A DNA stretch of 64,000 nucleotides, taken from assembly GCF_003265705.1 (NCBI RefSeq), contig NW_020313057.1, forward strand, positions 2,763,893 to 2,827,892. Direction: 5' to 3'. The position numbers and the translations under genes were made by a program. Shown here piece after piece: positions 46,528-58,310 of this stretch; the first letter of the stretch is position 1, and each line of letters begins with the position of its first letter. The stretch is from Callorhinus ursinus. Its lineage: Eukaryota > Chordata > Mammalia > Carnivora > Otariidae. The notes under the pieces were generated by a model. That model had not been told where the DNA came from and ran no database searches. It saw nothing but the letters and a program-made list of their open reading frames with translations.

Positions 46528-46712
46528 GAGGTTCCTGGGTGGCTCAGTTGGTTAAGTGTCTCCCTTCGGCTCAGGTTATGATCCCCAAATCCTGGGATCG
46601 AGCCCTGCGTCATGCTCCCTGATTAACAGAGAGTCTGCTTCTCCCACTCCCTCTACCCCCACTTATGCTCTCTTTCTCAGATAACTAAAATCTTAAAAAA
46701 ACAAAAACAAAA
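46528..46712 (+). mobile_element. Can-SINE, plus strand, older copy
   Basis: GGTTCCTGGGTGGCTCAGTTGG head with substitutions, tail TAACTAAAATCTTAAAAAAAC followed by AAAAACA repeats. More diverged than other copies; target duplication unclear because the flanks are A-rich. Confidence 0.92.
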
Positions 46713-46832
46713 ACAGAACAAACACCATGAAACCCATGCCTTCCCTGGTGTCGTCCTCTTTTGGCTACTTCTTTCTCTCTCCTTCCCTTTGATTAAACTT
46801 CTTGAGAGGATGGTCTCCTTTCTGGTTTGTAC

Positions 46833-47330
46833 TAGTTATCTACTGCTGCATAACAAATTATCATAAACTTTAGTGGGCTTAAAATAACATGCATTTATCA
46901 TCTCACCATTGCTGTGGGTCAGGAATCCAGGCACAGCTTATCTGGGTTCTGTGCTTCAGGCTCTCACCAGACTGCAGTCCATGTGTGCATAGGGCTGTGG
47001 TCTCATCAGAGGCTCAATTGGGGAAGGATTGCTTCTAAGCTCCGTGAGGTTGTTGGCAGAATTCATTTCCTTGCGGTTGTGGGACTTAAGTTGCCCTGTG
47101 ATCCTAGGGGTCTCTTGCCCTTGCATGTTACATGGGGTTCCACTGACTTCATGGCAGCTCCCCACAGCTGGCAAGAGAGGGACGCCAGCAAGATGTAATC
47201 GAATGATATCGCATCACCTTTGCCCTGTTCTGTTGGTTAGAGGTGAGTCACAGGTCCTGTCCCCACTCAGAGGTAGGGGATTATTAGAGGGGATGAGAGG
47301 TGGGAGACGAGGTTAGTCTGTCCATCACAC
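46833..47330. mobile_element. Old interspersed repeat, family not assigned
   Basis: TACTGCTGCATAACAAATTATCATAAACTTTAGTGG, AGGAATCCAGGCACAGCTTATCTGGG and TTGTTGGCAGAATTCATTTCC recur widely in mammalian genomes in my recollection, probably an LTR of the MaLR/ERVL type. The exact family and strand are not certain. Confidence 0.45.
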
Positions 47331-47359
47331 ACCACATGTCTCACTGCCCAGGTGAGTTT

Positions 47360-47364
<5 letters not shown>

Positions 47365-47416
<52 letters not shown>

Positions 47417-47422
47417 CACACA
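47365..47422. repeat. Compound (CT)n(TA)n microsatellite
   Basis: About 16 CT units running directly into about 10 TA units and a short CA end. Confidence 0.95.
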
Positions 47423-47634
47423 TCCCTGCTTTCACCGATCCCCTTCTTCCTTTTTCTGATTAATCTTAGACTTATGCTCAAGGTCTGTACTGCCACATGC
47501 CCACAGAGGGCTGGCTGCTGGGCCTGTATTTCATCCCGATGATCATCCTGATGGATGTCTGCAGCCTGGTCTCAGGGTTTCCTGGGCCGCTTCTCATAAA
47601 ACCCAACGCACCTCATTGCTGCTGGTTCGTTAGT

Positions 47635-47745
47635 TAGCATAGTAACCTCATGAGAGCCAGAGTTTGTTTTGTCTTTGCTTTATCCTTGGTGTTGAAATGT
47701 GCTGGGCATCTGCTACATACTCGATAAATATTCTAATGAAAGACT
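47635..47745 (+). mobile_element. L2 tail fragment, plus strand
   Basis: GAGAGCCAGAGTTTGTTTTGTCTTTG, GTGCTGGGCATCTGCTACATACTCGATAAATATT corresponds to the L2 3' end. Confidence 0.5.
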
Positions 47746-48454
47746 TTTTTATATTCAACCTGATTTTTTAAAGTGCGATCACTTTGTTTCTTTGTAGAAC
47801 CTGAATGTTATGGAAGACCGGGACGATGGCATAGTAGTATTGCTGTTCTCGGGGTACTAGGAATAGCTGTAACGCTATAAGAGTTTTGGGGCTTTGGATT
47901 GTTGTTGATTAGAAAGTAACATTGTAACAGGAATTAAGTGGATGTTTTCTTATTTCCGTGGAGTTCTGGGTGCTGTTGGTTGGAAGGGGGTATGTGTGTA
48001 TAATTTAGTCTGTAGAATTCACAGAATTGCTTTTGTAATTTTGGTAAGAGGAAGTAAAAACAGATGATAACAGTGTGTTATCAGGTACCATCATTTGAAT
48101 CACTCTGTTCTTACCCCAGATGTATTTTGATAATTTTTTTTGTTTTGTTTTATTGTGTTTAACCAGCAAGTGGAAGGTAATTGTCGTTAGAGATCTACAT
48201 CTCTGATTCTCTGGGGTCCTGTTTTCTTTGCACTATCTGCTTTAAGAAAGTGTTTGGCAATAAAATGCTGAAATAGATTAAGTATTTGGGAGCCTAGTTA
48301 TTTAGATACTCAGCGTGGGCCAGGAGAGGAAGAATTCCACCCAACTCAGACACGATGAATCTCTCAAAGGTCTTGGAGCGATCTCATTTTAAGCAGAAAT
48401 CAGTCACAAGCAAACAAAATAATACATGGGCTTATTTGTTAAAGAGTCTTTATT
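47746..48454. other. Unassigned intronic sequence
   Basis: AT-rich, no feature recognised. Confidence 0.35.
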
Positions 48455-49080
48455 CTGCAGCCCAGGATTCTTAAACTTTTGATCTCGGGACCCTTTTGCA
48501 CTGTTAAAAGGTGTTTGAGGATGCCCAAAGAACTTTTTCTGTTGTAATTTGTATTGATATTTACTGTGTTAGGACTTAAAACTCAAAAAAATAAAAAATG
48601 TACTTAAAAATGACAAAGAACAATATACTCATTTCATTTAACAAAAAGACCATTTGTAATGAAAATAACTTTTCTGAAACAAAAAAATGTAGTGACATGA
48701 ATGACATTGTTTTACATTTGTGTGAGTCTCTTTAACGATTACGTTTAATGAAAAATAACTATTTTCGAACCCCCCAAAAAAATTTAGTGAGAAGAATGGC
48801 ACTGTTTCACATTGTCTGCAATCTGTTTCATAACCAGCTTTAATAGAAAGTAGCTGGGTTCTCTTGTCTACTTTGCCCTGCAGTGTGTTGACAGGTTGGG
48901 TCAAAGTGTGCAGAAAATCTAGCCTTGCACAGATGTGTGATTGTGAAAGGTAGAAGCATTGAAATAACCTTTTCAGATAATTGTGGGTATTTTTCTTTGA
49001 TACTACATTAAAACATGACTAGTGGTAGTTTTTTAAAGGTTAGGCACAATGTAGATTCCGAAACCATAACATAGATCTTT
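48455..49080 (+). mobile_element. hAT-like DNA transposon remnant
   Basis: Begins CAGCCCAGGATTCTTAAACTTTTGATCTCGGGACCC, like the CAGGGGTTCTCAAACTTTTGG ends of Charlie-type elements, and continues with blocks such as GGCACTGTTTCACATTGTCTGC and TTCAGATAATTGTGGGTATTTTTC. An internal segment is duplicated (48,658-48,717 and 48,749-48,812). No transposase is recognisable. Family name is my inference. Confidence 0.5.
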
Positions 49081-50769
49081 ACTGAGCCTGTTACTTTAAA
49101 ATTCATTAATTTATCTTGCATCCTGAATAGGACAGAAGAGGGATGGTTAAATCAGTTACCAGACATCTGTGTAATGGAATATTATGCAACCATATCTAAA
49201 CAGTATTTTATCACAGATGAAATGGTTACCATTGTAATAAATTGTCTAATGATCCTAGTTTTGCTAAAGAATAAAGAGGTGTGTGTATTAATTGAAAGGA
49301 AAATATAGCAAAATATAGATATGTTTAATGATGCATTCATGGATAATATTTCATTTTCTTTATACTTTTCTATATTTTCCAAATTTTCTACAATCCGTGC
49401 ATTGCTTCTAAAACCAGGGAAAAATAAGTTGTTGTTGTTGTTTTTAATAGAGAATAAATATGTCTGTTAAACTGTTTCCCTCATCCCAGAGCCACCTTTT
49501 ACAAGAGCCCCAATAATTCCAGCTGGAGTGGTAGCAAGATCCATTTTTTCCCCCTTAAATTTTTGTTTAACAGACTAATGTAACCTTTCTTTGGCTGTTT
49601 TAAGCCTAAGAACTTTTCCTCTTTTTTTCAGTGGCAGTTAATTGGTTTATTAGAGAAACTTTATTCAGGAATTATTCAAGAAAAGTATTAGTTGTTGAAC
49701 TTTATAGCAGGGACATAATTTGCTTTTTCTCATTTCTGTTACACCTCAGGCAAAGGCTATTTCTTATCTAAGTAGAATGGCAAAAGGATTCTTGTCTAGG
49801 TGATGGAGCTTCTCTCACAGTTGAGAAATACCCTGGAAATCAGCATGTAATTAACCTCTCATTTACTGCCTCTGAGTAGTTTGTCAATGTTGTGTTTATC
49901 GCCTATTTGTCTTTATGGTTTTATGGCTAAAAGTTGAAGTGGCTCCAGAGGAATACGGAGGGCAGCCCGCATCTGGAGATTAGTTCCCTGCTTGCCCCTG
50001 GATTTAGAAAGGATGTTTGCTTACTGTTATGTCCCTGACATTGTATTGTCCTAAAATATTGCTGCTTTAAGGCTTTTTGTCCTCAGTCTGTGGACAGCAA
50101 TCCAAATCTGCTGATGGCCTGTTTTTCTGAAAATGGAGGACCCCATCCTGTTGGCATTTTTTTGGTTTTGTTTTATGTTCCTTATGATATAATTAAGTGA
50201 TTATTAAGATGTCTCCAGAAGCTACCATGCATCCACAAAGCAGGAAATTACAGTTTTGCATCCTCCACTTATCATCTTAAAGATGAGAACATCCCTTTGA
50301 TATTTCCAGCTGAGCATACAGTTCTGTGGCTTTAGTTAATATGTTAGTGACGTGCAGTGTTTGCAGTCTCTCCCAAGACTGTTTACTAAGGCACAGCTCG
50401 CTTTGAAGTGTAAACTGTGATAGGGAACTACCTAATTGCCTATTCTAATACTGTTTTACATTAAAAGACCATTCTATCCTCTGCCTAAAAAGGTGGAGAA
50501 TATTCTACTTGGGGGCATCCCTGATGGTTAAAGCCATCACTAAGTTTGGAAATATTCTGATTTCCATCAGATTTTATGAGTTGAACATTTTGGAGGCTAG
50601 GGAATACTCTCCAAATATATGGAGCGCTTTCTTCACTTTATTATTGAAGCCACTCTTTGCATTGAATTTATTTTTTTCGGATCTGTCCTGATCTTTTGTG
50701 TAATAGACCAGACTTGGAAGGATCTGCAGATTCTCAGTAAGGAAGGAGGACTGTTATTATCACCGTATT
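49081..50769 (+). other. AT-rich intronic sequence
   Basis: No repeat or exon recognised. Confidence 0.35.
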
Positions 50770-51315
50770 ACCATAACCATAAACTTCCTAAACTGCAGGG
50801 GCACTTTACCCCTGCCTACCTGTGGTATGTTGCTATACTCTCTTTCCTGACTGCTTTCTCATCTCGCTTCGCGCCTGCTCCCGCTCCCGCTCCCAGTGCA
50901 GAAGCTCCCCAGGCTTCCTGGCTGTCTGCTCTCAGCTTCTGCACCTGCCCATGGCTCTGCCTGGAGTGGAACTCTTTCCCCACATAGCAGCCTGGCTGGC
51001 TCCCTCACTTCATTCAGCTCTTTGCTCAAATACCACTCAGGTGTCCGCTCTCTCCTTGGTGCAGTCTTCCCCAAATACCCACAATAGCACCGCCTGTTTC
51101 CTTACCTGTGTGCGTGTTCCATAGTACTCACTTCCTGTCTGACAAATACATACCTTTTTGTTTGCTTGCTCACTGCCTGCCCCCCCCCAACCCCATGTCG
51201 GCTTCATTAGGGCAGGGGCTTTATTTCCTTTGCTGCTACTTCCACACCGTTTGGAATAGCGTCTGGCGCTTAATACCCACGAAATAAATACTTGACAAAT
51301 TAATGGAGGAATGAA
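50770..51315 (+). mobile_element. L2 LINE 3' end, plus strand
   Basis: CTTCTGCACCTGCCCATGGCTCTGCCTGGAGTGG, TTCAGCTCTTTGCTCAAATACCAC, CATTAGGGCAGGGGCTTTATTTCC, ACGAAATAAATACTTGACAAATTAATGGAGGAATGAA: L2 3' untranslated order through the tail. Confidence 0.75.
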
Positions 51316-52574
51316 CTCACCAGCTTCTCTGTTGTGGGCTGCTGAGAACAGATTGTATTTGCTTTCCAGGTGTCATACCTCCTTTGAAAGACGGAATGAA
51401 AGGCTTGCTGTGTTACACCTTGGTTCAAACTGCGCCCAACACCATGCCTGACAGACAGTTAATGGTCACATGTTATGGAACAAAATTCCACATGGACAGC
51501 CAGATAGTTGTTTATGCTCATGTCTGCCCGTGGCTCGCAGACACCAGCGTGCCCTGCAAATGGTGAGGATGGAGCATGAAAAAGCCCGGGAGGTTGGTGG
51601 GAAGCATTTTTTATTTTCTCATGTGTAAATATTTCGACTTTGGCACTCTTCGACTTGATTTTTTTCATGGTAGGAATGGGAGCATTATGAACCACTTTGA
51701 TGAGGTTCTTGTTGAAAATAATTGGTGTGTCAGATATTTATTATAGGCTGAGTCAGAGTTAAAGACCGCTGTTTTCTCCGTGAGCCTAAAACAGTTTCCA
51801 TCTGAGCCGTACTCCTCCTCTTGGGGGTCGTGCCACACCTGTCTTACAGTGTCCTAGGGGAACCCCATCTGGACGCAGAGCCCCGTGTTAAGCTGTCCCT
51901 CCTACCTTCTTTCCTGCCACTTATCTGATGAGTCCTCCTTGATTCAGTCAGGCTGGTGTGTCCCCATTATTTCTCTGCTGTCTGGGCTCTTGGTGCTCCT
52001 TAAAATATCCTGCTTGGTCATTGCTGACTCTGCCTGGCCAAACCCTTCTTCGAGGGCTCGCTTCAGTGGAGTGCGCACACTCTGACTAATCTGTGTTCCC
52101 TCCTCCTGTACAGTTTAGTTCTGAATCAGTATGTGATATTAATATGTTATATATCTTGGTTTAGTTTTTACAGAAGAGACTAAACACTCTTAAAAGGGAC
52201 TCCTGTAGATCTTTTATATCCCCCAAGCCTAGGATAGGCAATGAAAAAAAGAGAAACTATGAGACCCAGGATGTTAAAGGACAAACTTGACTTTGGAAGA
52301 TTCCAGTCACCCTGTCTGAGGGTGTGGGGCACATCAGGGGCACTGAGGAAATAGTGTTTGATTGTCTGGACCCAGCCACTGAGTAGAGCAATGTGGTGGG
52401 TGGTGCCTGGTCTGCCAGCTGAAGCTCGGCACAACGCAACAAACACTTCTGAGGACTGAATGAGAAGCTGGGGGCTAAAAGGACTTCAGTAAGACCGATG
52501 GAAATTGCTTGGGGGAGCCTTTTTAGCTGCACCTCCCTTTTTAAAAATAGAGTAACTTAAATCTCCTGGTGTGA
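51316..52574. other. Unassigned intronic sequence
   Basis: GC-moderate, with short unlinked frames. No feature supported. Confidence 0.35.
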
Positions 52575-52700
52575 TTTCACCAGAATGGAAGCTCCTTGAG
52601 GGCAGGTCTGCCAGTGTGGTCTGCCATGTGTCTCTGGCACTCAGTGCTGGTACAAGAGGTGCTCAGGGAAGGGTAGATGGATGGATGGTTGGTTCAGGTG
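52575..52700 (+). mobile_element. L2 tail fragment, plus strand
   Basis: CAGAATGGAAGCTCCTTGAGGGCAGG and CTCTGGCACTCAGTGCTGG...GGTGCTCAGG match the L2 terminal block; a short GGAT/GGTT repeat follows at 52,676-52,695. Confidence 0.6.
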
Positions 52701-52739
52701 GTTGGTCTTGGAGTTGAAAGGAGAGGAGACATGTGGACT

Positions 52740-52945
52740 CATTGGTTCTTGCAGTCCTGACCAGCCTTCCCTCTTAACATGGTTACGTTGTGGCCCAGAC
52801 CCTGTTGTAGGTGTGGCTGATGATGGTTGATTCTCCTTTCGTGGTTCTCTACTGGAGCTAGACACTGGTATTGTGTTTTGAAGTTCCACAGGTGGTTCTG
52901 ATGCGCAAGCCAGGGTCATAAACCACAGCTGTGGAGCGTTTGAAG
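52740..52945 (+). mobile_element. MER5A-like DNA transposon fragment
   Basis: TGAAGTTCCACAGGTGGTTCTGATGC followed by a GTCATAAACCAC end resembles the 3' half of MER5A (hAT non-autonomous). Diverged. Confidence 0.4.
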
Positions 52946-52974
52946 GAAAACAGAGGTTCAGGCAGTCCACGTGG
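52923..52974. promoter_or_regulatory. Two palindromic E-boxes
   Basis: CCACAGCTGTGG (52,923-52,934, a 12-bp palindrome with a CAGCTG E-box) and CCACGTGG (52,967-52,974, a CACGTG E-box) lie 32 bp apart at the edge of the MER5A-like fragment. Confidence 0.4.
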
Positions 52975-53935
52975 TTCACATGTAAATAAGCAACATCAGC
53001 ATGTCCTGTTGGGGGATGTGTTCTTTTGCTGCTCTTTAGTTGGAGCCATACAATTCAGTAGTTGAAAGGATTTTTTTTTCCCCCTTACATCTTCATCTGC
53101 TACTTTGGGCTTTTTTTCTCATTTAGCTCTTGGCAGTTTAAGAATTCAAGCTCCTTGGGCACACTTTTATTATACCTGGCAGAACATATTATTAAGGTGT
53201 TGAAGTGGTTTTTAAAAATTCAGCAGCAAAGTGTAGGTGGTCTCCAGCTGCAAACACTGGATTTAGCATCTCCCTGCTCAGTGCCCCTCCCGTAGCCCAT
53301 TTTTCCAGTCCTCCCTGTGTTCTCCCCAGAAGTACAGCTGTCATCCTGGACACTTCTTAAAAGTTCCACCTAATTTTGGTCATTTTCAGGCTGTGTAATA
53401 ATTCAAACTGTACTTTGTGAACAAGTAACCTTTTATGTTATGCATTTTAGCATCTCTAGGAAGGTCAAGGAGTTATTTACCTCTTCTTATACCTCAGGAT
53501 GAAATAGTTTAGGGGACTTATTTACCTTCTGACTTGTAAGAGCTAGAGAGAGCAAATTGGAGTTTGGACAGGGATTTGCATGTATGCATGTGATTGTGTG
53601 CTTAACACACACGTGTGCACAGGCTGGGGCAGAAAGTACTTATGGACTGTGTGATGAATTCCAAAGCATAGAGATGCATAAAGGGGAGGTTCAGGGAAGT
53701 AGGAGGCACTGGGAACAGGGAAGGCAAGCTGGAGGAATTAGGATGAAATTAGCTGGACTGAGGCCGGGTGGGTCAAAAGATGAATTCTTTTTTCCCTTAA
53801 AAACTTAAAAAAATAATGACTTGGTTCCAAAATGAGGAGAGACACTCCACCTTGTCCCTCTTTCCCCGAGGAGTGGATTGCTCTAGGAGGGACAGAAGAT
53901 GGGGCAGTAGTGAGGGGGTCAAGCTCCGGCAGCAC
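52946..53935. other. Unassigned intronic sequence
   Basis: Contains alternating CATGTATGCATG-type words near 53,575-53,620. No repeat family or exon recognised. Confidence 0.3.
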
Positions 53936-53939
53936 CCCA

Positions 53940-54150
53940 CCCGGCTGACCCACCTCTCCCTGCTGCATGAGCTTGAGCTAGTCGCGAAGTCACTGTGCAT
54001 CAGCTCCTACTCTGTCAGTAGGCGTGGGAAGACCTCTCTCATGGAACTGTCTTGGAGGTTACATGAGATGAAATAACAAACACAGTGTTGATCAGTGCCT
54101 GGAACATTTACTCAGTAAGTGCATACTGAATAAATGTTTGCTAGTAGGAG
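53940..54150 (+). mobile_element. MIR, plus strand
   Basis: GAGCTTGAGCTAGTCGCGAAGTCAC, GAACTGTCTTGGAGGTTACATGAG, CAGTGCCTGGAACATTTACTCAGTAAGTGC follow MIR order. Confidence 0.55.
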
Positions 54151-54221
54151 TAGTATTTCTATGGATTACCTGAGACCCAACCATCACTGATAACATAGTT
54201 TCTATTAGAAATTTCAAAATG

Positions 54222-54419
54222 AGGGCACCTGGGTGGCTCAGTTGGTTGGACGACTGCCTTCGGCTCAGGTCATGATCCTGGAGTCCCCCGATCGAGTCCC
54301 ACATCGGGCTCCCTGCTCAGCAGGGAGTCTGTTTCTCCCTCTGACCCTCTTCCCTCGTGCTCTCCATCTCTCATTCTCTCTCTCTCAAATAAATAAATAA
54401 AATCTTTAAAAAAGAAAAA
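54222..54419 (+). mobile_element. Can-SINE, plus strand
   Basis: GGGCACCTGGGTGGCTCAGTTGG head, AAATAAATAAATAAAATCTTTAAAAAAG tail. Target-site duplication AAATTTCAAAATGA (54,209-54,222) against AAATTTCAAATGAT after the tail, offset by one A. Confidence 0.95.
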
Positions 54420-54549
54420 AAATTTCAAATGATTTTTTAATCCCATTTTAATCAGGAGATTGCAGTGGAGCTCAGACCCAACCAAGGGTGGGTATTTAGT
54501 AGGGAGAAATAAAGGAGAAATTAATTTAGCCCAGTACCAGTGAATACAT

Positions 54550-54568
54550 TTTTTTTTTTTTTTTTTTG
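54550..54568. repeat. Poly-T run
   Basis: About 19 T. No SINE body is attached on either side. Confidence 0.9.
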
Positions 54569-54629
54569 CACCACGACCAATTTAGGACAAATAAAAATGT
54601 TTATGGACTGCATCTCCATGCAAAATTTA

Positions 54630-55165
54630 TTGAGATATTGAATCACTTTAAGAAATGATAATTGAGCATTTAGGATATTCTAAGCCCTGGAGATAGAGTG
54701 GTATACAAGAGAAAGGGCCCAGGCCCTCAGGGAGCTCCGTATCTAGAAGGGAGATGATCGAATAACCTGTATCCAGCAATAAAGAAAGAGTTCCAGATTG
54801 TGAGAGCGGACGCAGGCTCAGGACAGAGACTGACGGTGTGGGGCCCGGGTTCGATGGGGTGCTCTGGAAAGGTGACGTTAGGGTAGAGATGAAAAGGGCA
54901 AGAATGAGCCAGTGTAGGGAGAGGTTGAGGATGGGCTGGGAGGGAGTGCTCTGGGGTAGGGGGATGGCCTGTGCGAAGACCAGCCAGGTGAGAAATGCAG
55001 GATGGCCAGTGTGGCTGGAGTGCAGGGAGCAAGGGCAGGGGAGAGACTGGTGTGTGGGGAGTAGGCCCAGGTCCAGTCAGGTAGGGAGTGAGGGCCGCTC
55101 CAGGGGTTCAGAGAAGCTATCGTGCCAGGCACCTGACCTGATTTACATTTTAAGATAATCCCCTG
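54630..55165 (-). mobile_element. L2 LINE 3' part, minus strand
   Basis: TCTAAGCCCTGGAGATAGAGTGG, CCCTCAGGGAGCTCCGTATCTAG, GCCAGTGTGGCTGGAGTGCAGGGAGC, CCTGATTTACATTTTAAGATAATCCCC are the reversed L2 blocks. A 164-codon minus-strand frame overlaps and is not a gene. Confidence 0.7.
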
Positions 55166-56075
55166 GGAAGAAAGTCCATTCTTAGTGCAGGTGTCCTGCT
55201 TTGATGTTTGTCTTTTTAAAAACGAAAGCGTCCGTACTGCCTTTTTTAGCCACGGAACTGTTGGTATCTGGGTATGTCTGCGAAGTGGCAGGGCCAGAGT
55301 GGCCTCCTCAGATTTTACCCTGAAATGGCATTGCAGCCAGGGCATCCAGGCCAGTGGCTTTGGCCCAGACACAGCCTACAGAGTCCCACCGAAAAGGACA
55401 CACAGTGGGTTGCTAATCAAGCTGGAGGTTCTGTACGGCTTTGTTGTGTCGAGAGCAGAACTTTCTGAGTCAGGGCTGTGAGAGAGGGGAATATGTGACC
55501 AGGCTGGTATCTGGCATGCCGAGCGCTGACTGGGTTATTTCCCTCTTCAGTCCCACTGTCCTGGCCGAGCCAGGAACAATGCAGAAACTCTGTGATCAGC
55601 GCTTGGAGATCTGTGCTTGGGAAGGAGTAATGAGGAACTCCTTGATTGTAGATCTCTGATATCAAATTACCAACCTTCAAGTCAGTTCTGATGACACGGA
55701 AGGACTCTTTAGGAAGGCCATTTTAAGTCATTGCTATTAATCAAATAGTGTTTTGTTCTTGTTTGTTTGTTTACACTGAGTATTGAGAAAGCAATGTAAT
55801 GCTCTGTTACTGCAGATTGCTTTCTGTTGCTGACTGACCACCTCCGACTGTCAAAAGCCCCAAGGTGGCAATGAGGGGCTGCATTTCATACTCAAGCTTA
55901 TTAATATGCATTCCTTATGGGTCATAGGTATTTTAGGGGTTACCTATTAATTGTATAATAGTTGCAGATAGGTAAAGAGCCGATTTCTCACGTTTGCCAT
56001 TTTTGGGGGGATGGGAGAATGTGTGTGGCTTTGAAAGACCTGTGTCATGGAACCTGACTGGGTTGCCCAGTGCTC

Positions 56076-56102
56076 TGTGTGTGTGTGTGTGTGTGTGTGT
56101 GT
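56076..56102. repeat. (TG)n microsatellite
   Basis: About 13 TG units followed by an alternating purine-pyrimidine GCGCGCACAC stretch, potential Z-DNA. Confidence 0.95.
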
Positions 56103-56184
56103 CTTTGCGCGCGCACACAGGCGCACACCCAAGGAAGTCTCAGGTTTAGATCAGACTGTCCTATTGAGAACCTCTGATCTCCTG

Positions 56185-56320
56185 GTTCGGGACTCACAGA
56201 TGAGGAAACTGATCCCAGGGGGCATGGTCATTTTCTGAATGCACAGAGCCTGTGGGTGACAGATTTGGGAATAGGACTTGGCATTTCTGAGGCTTGGGCC
56301 TGTGCCCTCTGACAAAGCAT
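56185..56320 (-). mobile_element. MIR fragment, minus strand
   Basis: GACTCACAGATGAGGAAACTGATCCC, then GTGACAGATTTGGGAATAGGAC, as in reverse MIR. Confidence 0.55.
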
Positions 56321-58009
56321 GTTTAGTTAATTGTAAAGGAAAGGGTCAGTAACAGATGTAACGAGGAAATAATGTCCAGTTATCCCAAGTCACAGATCTC
56401 TGCAGTGAACCATTTTAAAACAAAATTTGTTTCTTATTAATGAGGTGGAAATAAAATTTATTTTAAAACAAGCATGAAAGGCAAAATATAAACTAGATTA
56501 AAGACAGAAATAAAGTCTAGGATACTTTGTGTGTTTATTTTATAATCAGGTATTATAATTTCAGTAGGAGTGACATTAATGATTCTAAGCTCACAGTGTC
56601 ATTTGGTACTTCATTTAATTAAAATAGATGTATTTGTAAACTACTTTTGTTAGATAATACTATTTAATCTGGCAGTTAGTTTCATAGTTAATTTTTTTCC
56701 AGTCTAAAAACATTGTATCTCTTGAGATTATTAAATAGCTTTATAGTAACAATGTCTTGTTTTCTGAACATTCATAAATTCAATTTATGTGATTTACACT
56801 TCTCAGTGCTTTTTTTCCAAGTCAGACTTACTGGTTGTATCCCCCCTTGGTTTAGCAAGCTAGTGATAGCTTAATACTTGGGAGGTGGTTTTTATAATAA
56901 GTACTGATAGATGTATAATGTGAAACAAAGAGGTAAATTGCTAACCACCAACCTGAGCAGGCCTTGTCTGCTGTGGCTATAACAACTACCAGTCGAGTCT
57001 GACATTCGTAGCTAACTTGTTACACCATAGGAGCATACATACTCAGCAGTTACTCTCTATTTGTTGTAAAAAATGGCCTGATTCAGTAATTGGGTGATGG
57101 TGTATTATTGGCATGTGTTTCAACAACTTGGTTCAATTAACTTGATTGCTGTATTTTGGTTAGGTCCATTGAACAGCCTGTGTGTGCCTCTGTTTACCCA
57201 CTTTTTTGTGTGTGAGGAAATGGAGGGGATGGCATTTGCCAACTAATATGGACAGGAAAGAAAGGAAAAATGTAACCCTATTTTGAAAAATTCTGTGCAC
57301 ACTTATTAGCGACTTGGTACTGGTACTTCCTGTTTCTAAAACTGATGTTAATGCAATCCTGCTTTGCATTGTTAGGTGGTTTATTGCCCTCAGCAGAATT
57401 CCTGGCATATTTGAGGCCCTGCCCTCTTAATTTCTGCCAGATCCCGGAGCCACAACTGGCCCAGTCCGTCCCACTCCAGCATTACCCGCCTAGGCTCCCC
57501 GCTGCCTTCATTCTGTTGCTGGGAGAGACCTTCCTTGCATAACCCTGATGATTGTTCTGGCACACTCCTGCTGTGCTGAGTCCCAGCCTCTGTAGCTCTC
57601 TGCCTGTCATTGTCTTGGCTTTGAATTAAGCCTGACAACTTTGCCCTGTCTTGCAAACATTAGATACCTCCCTTCCTTCCTTGAGTAAATATACTCATGA
57701 TAGGGCTTCTGTTGCTCTCCTTCCAGTACATATTTCCTTCGGTCAGTGAAAGGTATGTATGGGGGAGGTATGTTTGAGGGGTTGGGCAGTGAGAGGGGAG
57801 AAGAAAAAAAAAGATAAAGTTTGTGACTCCGACAGGTGAATTCCGCTTACCTGAGACACTGTGCCCTGAGCTGGTGGCGGGTGTGTCGCTGGATCTGGCT
57901 GGTCACGAGTCCTTACCTGACAGGCCAGAGGTGTTAATCCACATGCAGCTCTGAGAGGGAAACATAAGGAAACCAGGGCTCTGAAGGCAACCCCACAAAG
58001 GTTTGGGCT

Positions 58010-58160
58010 GCGTTGGGCAGTGTTTGAATTCTGGCCTTCCTATGACTAATTATATGAAATTGGACAAGCTTCCTAGTCTCTCTCTGGTCCTCAGAACCTA
58101 CCTCAGAGTGTTGTGAAAATTCAGTGAGTTGGTGGGTGTGCACATTTAGGACTGTGCTCG
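58010..58160 (+). mobile_element. MIR fragment, plus strand
   Basis: TTTGAATTCTGGCCTTCCTATGAC, GACAAGCTTCCTAGTCTCTCTC, CCTCAGAGTGTTGTGAAAATTCAG follow MIR order. Confidence 0.55.
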
Positions 58161-58164
58161 CCCA

Positions 58165-58310
58165 CACCTAGTATTTATTGAGTGATTATTTTAAGTGCTT
58201 TTATTGTTGGACTAAGGTCAGAGAGCTAATGTGTGGTAGAGCTGGGTTTGAGTTTCTCAGATGCTAAAGCTTAAGCTCTTCTACTGTTCCATACTACCCT
58301 CACTTTTACC
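58165..58310 (-). mobile_element. MIR fragment, minus strand, tail to tail with its neighbour
   Basis: CTAGTATTTATTGAGTGATTATTTTAAGTGC, AAGGTCAGAGAGCTAATGTGTGGTAGAGCTGGGTTTGAG is reverse MIR, only a few bases from the plus-strand MIR before it. Confidence 0.55.

Larger units (their letters stand above)
55166..58009 (+). other. Intronic sequence, mostly single-copy
   Basis: Contains (TG)n at 56,076-56,102 running into GCGCGCACAC, a MIR at 56,185-56,320, and an AT-rich conserved-looking tract at 56,400-57,160. No exon supported. Confidence 0.35.

Noticed and set aside
54878..55372. 164-codon minus-strand frame
   Set aside because: Largely the sense strand of an L2 fragment.
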